From assembly GCF_031598375.1 (NCBI RefSeq), contig NZ_CP123872.1:2290501-2354500 (forward strand): a stretch of DNA of 64,000 nt, given 5' to 3'. Of this stretch, positions 56,543-64,000 are shown piece after piece (the stretch's first letter is position 1; each line of letters starts with the position of its first letter). The position numbers and the translations under genes were made by a program. The notes below the pieces were generated by a model that was not told the origin of the DNA, searched no databases, and was given only the letters and a program-made list of their open reading frames with translations. This DNA is from Temperatibacter marinus (GTDB lineage: Bacteria > Pseudomonadota > Alphaproteobacteria > Sphingomonadales > Kordiimonadaceae).

Positions 56543-56857
56543 TACTTTACTCCATAAAATAGTTAGGAATACGTGTATATACTAAACTAGGAATAGAATA
56601 AAGGCGTAATGATATACTTTTTAGTTTTATAGGGGCAGTCCTTCCCCGAGAGAGGCTGTTTGGCGAGAAGTGTAAGGGGATCGGTAAAAGCTTACTAAGC
56701 GCGTTAAGGGGATAATGATCAGGCCGGTTATTGAAAGGATTACACAGAATAGTCTTAAGAGAAGAAACCGCGACTGAGAGGATCAAAAATGCTGCGAACA
56801 GCATGGCTCCCTGCAGAAGGCAATGATTTTTGTATTCTGAATGTTTTGGGAGGAGAG
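56543..56857. other. Intergenic region upstream of the RTX gene
   Basis: About 315 bp between the RTX start and tRNA-Thr with no supported gene. It holds the RTX promoter region, which I cannot pinpoint, and reading frames here are shadows running through the tRNA. Confidence 0.5.
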
Positions 56858-56933
56858 TGGTGCCCGCACTCGGAATCGAACCAAGGGCCTGATGATTACA
56901 AATCAACTGCTCTACCATCTGAGCTATACGGGC
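56858..56933 (-). tRNA. tRNA-Thr (anticodon TGT)
   Basis: 76 nt on the minus strand. Acceptor arms GCCCGTA / TGCGGGC, anticodon loop TTTGTAA (TGT), T loop GGTTCGATTCC and an encoded CCA at 56858-56860. Confidence 0.93.
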
Positions 56934-57311
56934 ATTCCAACAATCGGAATTGCTTGTCAAAGGCGCTGTGCCCTGAAAGCTCGCGCTGTATAGAACAGCT
57001 TTTTAAAAGGTGCAAGAGGAAAAAATAAAAAAATGAAAAAATTTTATCTGATTCATTTTTCAGAAGCGAAAAGAGTCATAAAAAGAGTGTCTAAACCAGA
57101 AAAATTACGATGAAACGTTTCACCTCAGCCGTCTTGCGATCAACGGTTTGTCAAATGCGGTGGGCTGATATTGTATTATGACTTGAGCAGACATATATTA
57201 AGTGTGTAGCCAAGAGGTGAGAGACAAACTTCATCCAAGAGCAACCGACAGTTAAATATAAAGAGCATTTAAAAGCTCACGCCATAAAAGTATAATAAAG
57301 AGGATAGAACC
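56934..57311. other. Intergenic region before the small Arg-rich ORF
   Basis: About 380 bp of A/T-rich sequence. It must hold the tRNA-Thr promoter (minus) and that of the small ORF (plus). A TTGTCA at 57148 with TATTAT at 57174 is spaced too widely to be convincing. Nothing else is recognisable. Confidence 0.5.
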
Positions 57312-57422
57312 ATGTTTACAACTTTTGCATCGCTGAACCTAGAAGGTAACGCAACACGATCAGCATTTGCTGGTAGTTTTTCAAGCCGTCGCAATCGTCG
57401 TCAAAGACGCGCTAAAGGCTAG
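57312..57422 (+). CDS. Small Arg-rich ORF (36 residues)
   Basis: A 36-residue ORF starts at ATG 57312 with an AGAGGA ribosome-binding site at ideal (7-base) spacing. The first part is neutral and Ser/Ala-rich; the end FSSRRNRRQRRAKG has six arginines in eight residues, suggesting nucleic-acid binding or ribosome slowing. It is directly followed by two stable hairpins with C-rich loops. In Rhodobacter, a small Arg-rich DUF1127 gene precedes CcsR sRNAs with similar loops. This ORF lacks the usual DUF1127 C-terminal motif, so it is not assigned to that family. Confidence 0.6.
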   Translation: MFTTFASLNLEGNATRSAFAGSFSSRRNRRQRRAKG

Positions 57423-57435
57423 AGAATACGAATTG

Positions 57436-57595
57436 GGTGGTGGCTGAAGATTTCCCGATCTGCATTTCCTCCCTCCCTTACGGGAAATAAAGAAGCCACT
57501 AGTCAGAAGCCGAGTTAACAGCTTATACCGGATATATCCCCCCTGTACTTATCCGGTTCCTTCCCTGAGAGCTGCTAACTCGGCTTTATTATTTT
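57436..57595 (+). ncRNA. Candidate structured sRNA with C-rich loops (CcsR/cuckoo-like)
   Basis: Hairpin 1 has an outer stem (57438-57445 with 57494-57501, one G-T pair) and an inner stem ATTTCCCG / CGGGAAAT (57450-57457 with 57481-57488). Its loop carries CCTCCCTCCC at 57468-57477, complementary to Shine-Dalgarno sequences. Hairpin 2 has a 16-bp outer stem (57508-57523 with 57570-57585, one mismatch) and an inner stem ACCGGATA / TATCCGGT (57527-57534 with 57550-57557) with CCCCCC in the loop. It ends in TTATTATTTTT. The RNA could be processed from the small-ORF transcript. The structure is seen; the function is inferred by analogy. Confidence 0.55.
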
Positions 57596-57663
57596 TGACA
57601 ACGCAGGTGCTCAGTTTCTTAATTTTATTTGCAAATATTTTATGCGCTCAGTACATAGATCTT

Positions 57664-58341
57664 ATGACCGATTTATTCACAGCAGCAGAAATTCCCTTAA
57701 ACAGTGGTCCGGATTGGTCGGCCGAACTTGCCATGCAGAAACGCGCGGGCACGGGCTTTGTTATCGGTGTCGATGAAGTGGGGCGAGGGCCTCTTTCAGG
57801 GCCTGTGGTGGCGGCTGCCGTAATTCTTGATCCACAATCCATTCCCTCAGGTCTTAACGACAGTAAAAAATTAACCGCAAAGAAGCGAGACTATCTTTAC
57901 GATCTTTTGTTAGACTCTGTTGTCGATTATTCAGTTGCGGAAGTTTCTGTAGAGGTGATTGACGAGATTAATATCCTGCAAGCATCTATGCTAGCTATGA
58001 GGAAAGCTGTAGACCCTTTATCAGAAAAAGCAATCGGTGTCTTAGTGGATGGAAATAAAAATCCTGGCTTTAATCCGGCCCTGCCAACAGAAACGCTTGT
58101 GAAAGGGGATGGACGCTCGCTTTCAATTGCAGCCGCTTCTATTTTGGCTAAAGTCTACCGAGATCGATTGATGCAAGACCTTGCCAAAGACTATCCGGGC
58201 TATGGCTGGGAGACGAATGCTGGCTATGGCTCTCAAAAGCATCGAGATGCATTAAGGACTTTAGGCGTAACACCGCATCACCGAAAAAGTTTTTCCCCCG
58301 TGTCCGAGCTCTTGGCGAGTTCCCCCCAAACTTCTCCCTAA
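57664..58341 (+). CDS. rnhB: Ribonuclease HII
   Basis: About 225 residues from ATG 57664; a longer frame from TTG 57595 starts in the terminator tail and is rejected. Motifs are GVDEVGRGPLSGPVVAAAVI near 36 (catalytic Asp-Glu), NDSKKLTAKKR near 66 and DGRSLSIAAASILAKVYRDR near 155, whose Asp is catalytic. It removes RNA from RNA-DNA hybrids and single ribonucleotides from DNA. No clear Shine-Dalgarno sequence precedes the chosen ATG. rnhB next to ccrM is common in Alphaproteobacteria. Confidence 0.93.
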   Translation: MTDLFTAAEIPLNSGPDWSAELAMQKRAGTGFVIGVDEVGRGPLSGPVVAAAVILDPQSIPSGLNDSKKLTAKKRDYLYDLLLDSVVDYSVAEVSVEVIDEINILQASMLAMRKAVDPLSEKAIGVLVDGNKNPGFNPALPTETLVKGDGRSLSIAAASILAKVYRDRLMQDLAKDYPGYGWETNAGYGSQKHRDALRTLGVTPHHRKSFSPVSELLASSPQTSP

Positions 58342-58410
58342 ATAAAATACCACCACAGAAGCCTTTATCTATGATTTGGTTGTATCGATCGAGGCTTATG
58401 CGCCTTTAAC

Positions 58411-58620
58411 GAGTCTGCCGTCGAGGAAATATTAAAAAAATCATATTTTTTTGAAAAAAATACGCAAAACACGATCTAGTGGGTCAGGATTCATCGGCAC
58501 ACTAGGTTTAGTAGGTGGGGATTCGTTATTGATTCCGATTCGGTCCTAAAAAGATGCATTTATTAGCCAACCTACTGATTCATAACAAAGAATCACTTGA
58601 CGAAGAATCGGAAGCGACTC
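58411..58620. promoter_or_regulatory. Cluster of nine GANTC (CcrM) sites upstream of ccrM
   Basis: GANTC occurs at 58411, 58488, 58520, 58531, 58537, 58577, 58590, 58605 and 58616. Random expectation in 210 bp is about one. Some sites are in inverted pairs, such as TGATTC / GAATCA at 58576-58595. CcrM itself methylates this sequence, so autoregulation is likely. Confidence 0.8.
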
Positions 58621-58625
58621 ATAAT
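58597..58625 (+). promoter_or_regulatory. ccrM: Probable ccrM promoter with GANTC in its spacer
   Basis: TTGACG (58597-58602) and CATAAT (58620-58625) are exactly 17 bp apart and each differs from consensus at one base. GANTC sites at 58605 and 58616 lie in the spacer, the second touching the -10. It ends 83 bp before the ccrM start. Confidence 0.6.
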
Positions 58626-58645
58626 GGCTTTCAGAAACGCGATGA

Positions 58646-59827
<1,182 letters not shown>

Positions 59828-59891
59828 ATAGTTTAAATAGTTTGCCCGAGATACTGACCACTCAATGCCCGAATGTTAGTATCTCTCTCCT

Positions 59892-59930
59892 GGGTGTGAT
59901 GTTCCCAAAACATCACACCCTTTCTTTTTG
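59892..59930. terminator. Terminator between ccrM and the cNMP-FHA gene
   Basis: A 10-bp perfect stem GGGTGTGATG / CATCACACCC (59892-59901 with 59911-59920) is followed by a T-rich tract; it sits between convergent genes. Confidence 0.85.
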
Positions 59931-59970
59931 TTTTTCATAGTTTTCTATTAACTGAGATGAAGCAGTGCTT

Positions 59971-60744
59971 TTATTTTGTCCAGGGTACAGAGACCGTAAA
60001 TTCTAGTGTTTTTCCTTCCTGAGTGACAATGCTGATCAGGGATTGCCCAGGTCTAAGGGCGACAACTGCATCATCGCTGTAGCGACTATATTTGTGGCTA
60101 TGTACAAATATCCCAATTTGAGAACCCAAGTCTCTAACGAAGATCTCTCCACTCCTTTTGACGATTTCAAAATGTTGATCTGCAAAGCTACTCAGTTCCG
60201 GAAGAGGGAGGAAGTACCCACTTTTTGACTGGCGAGCTTCCTCAAATCCAGCACCTAAGTTACCTATTTTAAAAGGAAAATCTTCGACCTTGATGGGAAG
60301 GTTAAAGTAGGGGGCCATTTCTGGAGAACTGCTTGTGATGGTGACGCAGTTTAAAGGGGCTTCCGTTGAGGCATCTTCAAGTGGGCTGCCTTTTGGTGTC
60401 TCGCTATAGAAACTTTTTAAGCGCGCAGAGAGTGTGTGAACCACAAAACGAACAAGGGGGTCGCTTAGGCTTTTTCTAAAAGTGTCTGCTTTGATGAAAA
60501 TGACTTTTGTTGGCTTTGCAACCTTCGCAGTGACAGACCTGTTTACATTGTCAATCACACTGGTCTCACCCATGAGTTCGCCGTCAATAAGACTTGCGAT
60601 CCGTGAGGATTTTCCGAGCTCATCCAAATGCCAAAGGTCAATGCGACCTTCTAATATGATGTACACACCGTGGCTGGGCTCACCTTGTTCAAAGATTATT
60701 TGCCCTGTCCGGTAAAAAATTTCTTCGCCTTCATTTAAATTCAT
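59971..60744 (-). CDS. Cyclic nucleotide-binding and FHA domain fusion protein
   Basis: 257 residues. An N-terminal cNMP-binding beta-roll (about 8-115) has GELMGETSVIDNVNRSVTA at 55-73, with the Glu60 and Arg69 expected to contact the cyclic nucleotide. A linker (115-150) is followed by a C-terminal domain (about 155-250) with FHA-type features: FPFKIGN, QHFEIV and VRDLGSQIGIFVHS (203-216). FHA domains bind phosphothreonine. There is no DNA-binding domain, so it may link a second messenger to a kinase-phosphorylated partner. The partner and nucleotide are unknown. Confidence 0.72.
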   Translation of the reverse strand: MNLNEGEEIFYRTGQIIFEQGEPSHGVYIILEGRIDLWHLDELGKSSRIASLIDGELMGETSVIDNVNRSVTAKVAKPTKVIFIKADTFRKSLSDPLVRFVVHTLSARLKSFYSETPKGSPLEDASTEAPLNCVTITSSSPEMAPYFNLPIKVEDFPFKIGNLGAGFEEARQSKSGYFLPLPELSSFADQHFEIVKRSGEIFVRDLGSQIGIFVHSHKYSRYSDDAVVALRPGQSLISIVTQEGKTLEFTVSVPWTK

Positions 60745-60814
60745 TATAATCCTTTCGCATGCCTCGAATAGGGATAGCGTATTTTTTTACGGAGGGACTT
60801 GATTGCTATCAAGT

Positions 60815-61426
60815 TTATAGCCCAGCAGTTTTTTTGGCGACTCTCAAAATATTCTTGAGCATATCTTCGGTTATGCGTCCTGTATTCACATTATAGCGAG
60901 AGCAATGATAACTATCGATTAAAATAAAAGGTTGGTTGGGCAGATTGTGAATGGCACCATGCTCAAAGCGAAAGTCTCCTAATTTATAGTCATAAGCTTT
61001 AAGGATCGTCTCATGCGCGATGCGGCCGAGGGCGACCAAGACCCTTAACTTTGGTAGCTGTCTCAGCCTTGCGTGTAAGAAAGGGCGGCAATTTGAAATT
61101 TCCTCTGGCGTGGGCTTATTCTGAGGAGGAACACAACGTACCGCATTGGTGATGATTACATGATTGAGGGTGAAGCCATCATCTATGCGATTGTCGAAAC
61201 TAGCATTCGAGAGGCCTTCTGATTCTAAACATTTAAAAAGCAGAGTGCCTGATTGGTCCCCTGTAAACGGTCGACCTGTGCGGTTTGCACCGTGTAAACC
61301 TGGCGCTAAGCCAATGATTGCTAGGCGTGCATCCAAGTCGCCGAATGACCCTGTTGCCTTATTGAAATAATCTGGAAATGCTTTTTTATTTTCACGACGA
61401 AAGGCAACAAGCCGTTTACACCGCAA
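60815..61426 (-). CDS. Uracil-DNA glycosylase, family 5 (UDGb), start uncertain
   Basis: 203 residues from the TTG at 61426, the furthest canonical start. The uracil-site motif GLAPGLHGANRTGRPFTGD near 39-57 has the UDGb form without the active-site Asn/Asp of other families. The 4Fe-4S cysteines in VRCVPP and SNCRPF are present. However, the CxxC-type first cysteine is encoded by TGC just upstream (61427-61429), and the frame is open to 61517 without ATG, GTG or TTG. Translation may begin at ATT 61498, overlapping the NYN stop. It excises uracil from deaminated DNA. Confidence 0.85.
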   Translation of the reverse strand: MRCKRLVAFRRENKKAFPDYFNKATGSFGDLDARLAIIGLAPGLHGANRTGRPFTGDQSGTLLFKCLESEGLSNASFDNRIDDGFTLNHVIITNAVRCVPPQNKPTPEEISNCRPFLHARLRQLPKLRVLVALGRIAHETILKAYDYKLGDFRFEHGAIHNLPNQPFILIDSYHCSRYNVNTGRITEDMLKNILRVAKKTAGL

Positions 61427-61491
61427 GCATCCTGCGCGCGGTTCCCCTTGTTTTGAGTGAGAATGATCCCAAACTTGCTTGGCTTGATTAA

Positions 61492-62037
61492 CTATAATTC
61501 TTTGTCGCTTTTGAGTTGTTCAATTTTATTATGGAGGTGTACCATATCTATAAATTGATCGGATTGGCGTCTGAGTTCATCAGCAATCATGGAAGGCTGT
61601 GTGCTGTTTGAGCTAATCACTGTGACCCGAACACCTTTTCGCTGGATTGCTTCTATTAATCGGCGGAAGTCTCCGTCGCCGGAAAAGAGGACGATGTGAT
61701 CAATGGTTTCGCTTATATTCATCATATCAACGGCGATTTCAATATCCATGTTGCCTTTGATTTTTCGGCGTCCATGTTCGTCGGTGAATTCTTTCACGGG
61801 CTTTGTTATAAGAGTAAAGCCATTATAGTCTAGCCAATCGATAAGGGGCCGAAGGGGGGAATATTCAGCATCCTCTAAGATGGCAGTGTAATAGAAAGCT
61901 CTCACCAATCGGCTTCTCTTTGCGAAAAAGGCTCGGAGGCTTTTGTAATCAATTTCCATATCTAGCGCACGTGCCGTTGCGTATAGATTGGCGCCATCAA
62001 TGAAAAGCGCAACTTTTTCTTGAGGATAGAAAAGCAT
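61492..62037 (-). CDS. NYN domain-containing protein (LabA/DUF88 family)
   Basis: 181 residues of the NYN (PIN-like) nuclease fold. VALFIDGANLYATARAL near 9-25 holds the first acidic residue Asp14, KGNMDIEIAVDMMN the second cluster near 90-103, and LFSGDGDFRRLIEAIQRKG near 113-131 the third. The acidic set is that of metal-dependent RNases, so RNA processing is plausible. Its stop overlaps the possible ATT start of the glycosylase by seven bases, suggesting coupling. It is divergent from folK. Confidence 0.9.
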   Translation of the reverse strand: MLFYPQEKVALFIDGANLYATARALDMEIDYKSLRAFFAKRSRLVRAFYYTAILEDAEYSPLRPLIDWLDYNGFTLITKPVKEFTDEHGRRKIKGNMDIEIAVDMMNISETIDHIVLFSGDGDFRRLIEAIQRKGVRVTVISSNSTQPSMIADELRRQSDQFIDMVHLHNKIEQLKSDKEL

Positions 62038-62181
62038 AATAAATCCAGTCTTAAAAAATAAATAGTTTCATATATCTCACCTAGTAAAATAGTGTGAAAG
62101 GCAAGAGGGAGTCTATACAAATTTTGGGAGTTCCTATAAAAACATCCTTATGTAGTGAAAATGCAAGGACTTAACGTATAT

Positions 62182-62739
62182 ATGATAAACGATAGTATGA
62201 TTATTATTGGATTGGGTGGCAATTTGTCCTACGAGGGGGCACGCCCCGAGATCACACTAAACCGTTCGATTGAGTGGCTTTCTTTACAAGATATAAAAGT
62301 TCTTGAATGGTCACCCTTCTATATCTCGCGACCTGTCCCACCCTCTGGTCAGCCTGATTTTGTCAATGCTGCCCTTCAAATTGTTACAGATATGAGCGCT
62401 GCAGAGCTTTTGGAAGTCCTTCATCAGTGTGAAACAAAGTTCGGAAGAAAGCGCTCTGATCGCTGGGAGGCCAGAAGCCTTGATCTGGATTTATTGGTTT
62501 TTAAAGGACAAATTCTACCCTCCCTTGATGCGTGGAATTCTATCGTAGAAAATCCAGACCCTTCCGCTTTTACAAATGATGTAATGGTGCCGCATCCGAG
62601 ATTGCATAAGCGTTCTTTTGCCTTGACGCCGCTTCTTGATTTATGGCCTGACTTTCATCACCCAATATTAGGGGTGTCAGGAAGAGATCTTCTGAATGAA
62701 ATTAAAGATCAGCCTATCGAGCTGCTTGATCAGAAATGA
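62182..62739 (+). CDS. folK: 6-hydroxymethyl-dihydropterin pyrophosphokinase
   Basis: About 185 residues from ATG 62182; in-frame starts at 62155 (GTG), 62161 and 62197 are also possible. HPPK features are the opening MIIIGLGGNLSYEG, WSPFYISRPVPPSGQPDFVNAA near 50 and RWEARSLDLDLLVF near 100, whose Asp residues bind Mg2+, plus VPHPRLHKRSF near 142. It transfers pyrophosphate from ATP to the pterin in folate synthesis. It precedes rpoZ by 96 bases. Confidence 0.9.
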   Translation: MINDSMIIIGLGGNLSYEGARPEITLNRSIEWLSLQDIKVLEWSPFYISRPVPPSGQPDFVNAALQIVTDMSAAELLEVLHQCETKFGRKRSDRWEARSLDLDLLVFKGQILPSLDAWNSIVENPDPSAFTNDVMVPHPRLHKRSFALTPLLDLWPDFHHPILGVSGRDLLNEIKDQPIELLDQK

Positions 62740-62835
62740 TTATGAAAATACTGGCTTTACAGCTTTGTTTAACCACTGTATAAGCCGATTAATTGTGCGC
62801 CTGATAAGGCTGAATAAAAAATAAGGTGAACCAAT

Positions 62836-63129
62836 ATGGCACGTGTAACCGTTGAAGACTGCGTAGATAAAGTCACAAACCGCTTTGAACTCGTTCTTGA
62901 TGCTGCAAAAAGGTCGCGTCAAATTTCGAGCGGCGCTCCTCTTCTTGTTGATCGTGATAACGATAAAAACGCTGTTGTTTCTCTTCGTGAAATTGCTGAT
63001 GAACTTGTTGAGCCAGAAAAGCTTAAAGAGTCTATCGTGCATGACATGCGTAAAGTTGTAGAAAAAGAAGAGCAAGAAGAAGTTGATATGTCTATTCTTA
63101 TGGCTGGTATGGACGCCGACCAAGAATAG
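62836..63129 (+). CDS. rpoZ: RNA polymerase omega subunit
   Basis: 97 residues. [20 protein letters not shown] opens the protein, and [11 protein letters not shown] near 48-60 completes the omega fold; the C-terminus is acidic. It assists RNA polymerase assembly and forms part of one ppGpp-binding site, which fits its location before a RelA/SpoT homologue, a conserved pairing. An AAGGTGAACC site precedes ATG 62836. A terminator separates it from the next gene. Confidence 0.96.
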   Translation: MARVTVEDCVDKVTNRFELVLDAAKRSRQISSGAPLLVDRDNDKNAVVSLREIADELVEPEKLKESIVHDMRKVVEKEEQEEVDMSILMAGMDADQE

Positions 63130-63168
63130 TCTTTATCTTGCAAAAGATAGGGATGTATATCGCTTAAC

Positions 63169-63197
63169 AAACCCGGTTTTATCACCGGGTTTTTCTG
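63169..63197 (+). terminator. Rho-independent terminator of rpoZ
   Basis: Stem AAACCCGGT / ACCGGGTTT (63169-63177 with 63184-63192) followed by T residues. Confidence 0.9.
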
Positions 63198-63275
63198 TTT
63201 TTATTTCTCAGGTCTATTATATTATAATAAGCCTGAATTTTGTATGATTTGTGTTTGATGTAAGGATAAATATCT

Positions 63276-64000
63276 GTGATCCGCCAGTATGAACTTGTTG
63301 AACTTGTTAGTGCCTATGATCCCAATGTGGATGAAGCTCTTTTGAATAGAGCTTATGTATTCGCCATGCAGGCTCATAGAAATCAAACAAGACGGTCAGG
63401 GGATCCCTATTTTTCTCATCCCCTAGAAGTCGCAGAAATTTTAACAACAATGAAGCTTGATTGCGATACAATCGCGACGGCTTTATTGCATGATGTTGTT
63501 GAAGATACAGCAGCGACAATAGAAGAGATTAGAGAGCTTTTCGGGGATAAAGTTGGTGAACTTGTCGACGGGGTAACAAAACTTTCAACTCTTGAGATGC
63601 AAACTAAGGATCAAAAGCAAGCCGAAAATTTCCGAAAATTCGTTCTGGCGATGTCCAATGATATTCGCGTTTTAATGATTAAACTGGCTGACCGTCTTCA
63701 TAACATGCGTACCCTGCATTATTTTGACGATCGTCCTGATAAGCAAGAACGTATATCCCGCGAAACTTTAGATATTTATGCGCCTCTAGCTGAGAGAATA
63801 GGCATGAATGAGCTCAGTGATGAGCTGCAAAATATATCCTTTCAATATATCGACCCTGAGGCGATGAAGTCCATTACGACGCGACTTGATTATTTGGTAC
63901 GTCAAAGTCCAACTCTTGAGGAAGATATTCGAAAAGAAATTGAAGACCATATGAATAGAAATGGGATTATGTGTACAGTTTCTAGTCGTGCCAAAAGGCC
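63276..64000 (+). CDS. RelA/SpoT homologue, (p)ppGpp synthetase/hydrolase (cut by right edge)
   Basis: The first 241 codons of an Rsh protein, read from a GTG at 63276 with AAGGA about nine bases upstream. The N-terminal HD hydrolase domain is intact in the visible part: SHPLEVAEIL with the first His, LLHDVVEDT with the HD pair, and IKLADRLHNMRTL with the ED/N region. This implies ppGpp hydrolysis; the synthetase, TGS and ACT domains would follow beyond the edge. Single bifunctional Rsh proteins are typical of Alphaproteobacteria, and rpoZ adjacency is standard. Confidence 0.95.
   Translation, partial: MIRQYELVELVSAYDPNVDEALLNRAYVFAMQAHRNQTRRSGDPYFSHPLEVAEILTTMKLDCDTIATALLHDVVEDTAATIEEIRELFGDKVGELVDGVTKLSTLEMQTKDQKQAENFRKFVLAMSNDIRVLMIKLADRLHNMRTLHYFDDRPDKQERISRETLDIYAPLAERIGMNELSDELQNISFQYIDPEAMKSITTRLDYLVRQSPTLEEDIRKEIEDHMNRNGIMCTVSSRAKR

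Noticed and set aside
56547-57028. ORFs on both strands (137 and 79 codons) through tRNA-Thr
   Set aside because: They run through the tRNA cloverleaf, have no ribosome-binding support and resemble typical tRNA-derived false ORFs.
57595-57663. N-terminal extension of RNase HII from TTG 57595
   Set aside because: It starts in the T-rich tail of the preceding hairpin and adds a hydrophobic stretch foreign to RNase HII. The TTGACA there could be a -35 but has no good -10 at proper spacing.

Overview
This window is chromosomal DNA from a free-living alphaproteobacterium with moderately low GC content, probably a marine lineage near Kordiimonadales or Sneathiella-like groups; the order is an inference. 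Several things point to the class. There is a CcrM-type GANTC methyltransferase, an NDUFA4/NDUFS4-type complex I accessory subunit, and alphaproteobacterial PAS_5 proteins. There are DUF1285 and DUF6111 neighbours of a CoA-pyrophosphatase and cca, and the gene orders hom-glpX-recJ and xseB-ispA-dxs-tlyA-rlmD. A CIRCE element controls groESL, and the tRNA genes encode their CCA ends. I see no prophage, insertion sequence, CRISPR array or large foreign island.

Layout. 1-2418 (minus): end of a probable sphingolipid (ceramide) locus, a fatty acyl-AMP ligase followed by a CerR-like reductase. 2707-9046: class V aminotransferase, recX, a PqqB-like metallo-hydrolase, nhaD, a double cold-shock protein, DUF192 and a hotdog thioesterase. 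9165-17185: tRNA-Pro, a membrane-anchored protein, a complex I subunit, phaC, hom-glpX-recJ and two identical tRNA-Glu genes. 17238-26732: a D-2-hydroxyacid dehydrogenase, Sua5, an acyl-CoA dehydrogenase and the xseB-ispA-dxs-tlyA-rlmD operon. 26716-33572: PAS/hydrolase/PAS, aroC, fabI, YihY, a DnaJ-like protein and pdxH. 33685-43245: a lipid and aldehyde metabolism region (aldehyde dehydrogenase, thioesterases, MATE exporter, MaoC hydratase, two SDRs, patatin, acyl-CoA ligase). 43362-49699: hybrid histidine kinase, S10 peptidase, MipA-like porin and groESL. 49988-56542: GNAT, DUF1285, Nudix, DUF6111, cca, dtd, a thioesterase, a lipoprotein and an RTX protein. 56858-64000: tRNA-Thr, a small Arg-rich ORF with a structured RNA, rnhB, ccrM, a cNMP-FHA protein, uracil-DNA glycosylase, a NYN protein, folK, rpoZ and the start of a RelA/SpoT homologue.

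Much of the accessory content concerns acyl chains: activation (FAAL, FadD-like ligase), beta-oxidation-type steps (acyl-CoA dehydrogenase, MaoC, SDRs), release (four thioesterases), polyhydroxyalkanoate synthesis and FabI.

Four signals look most worth following up. (1) Nine GANTC sites lie upstream of ccrM, two of them inside the spacer of a good sigma70-type promoter. (2) A 36-residue Arg-rich ORF is followed by two hairpins with C-rich, anti-Shine-Dalgarno-like loops and a terminator tail, resembling the CcsR/cuckoo sRNA arrangement. (3) A 17-bp operator-like motif is shared by the aldehyde dehydrogenase and patatin promoters. (4) The uracil-DNA glycosylase reading frame has no canonical start codon upstream of its first iron-sulfur cysteine.
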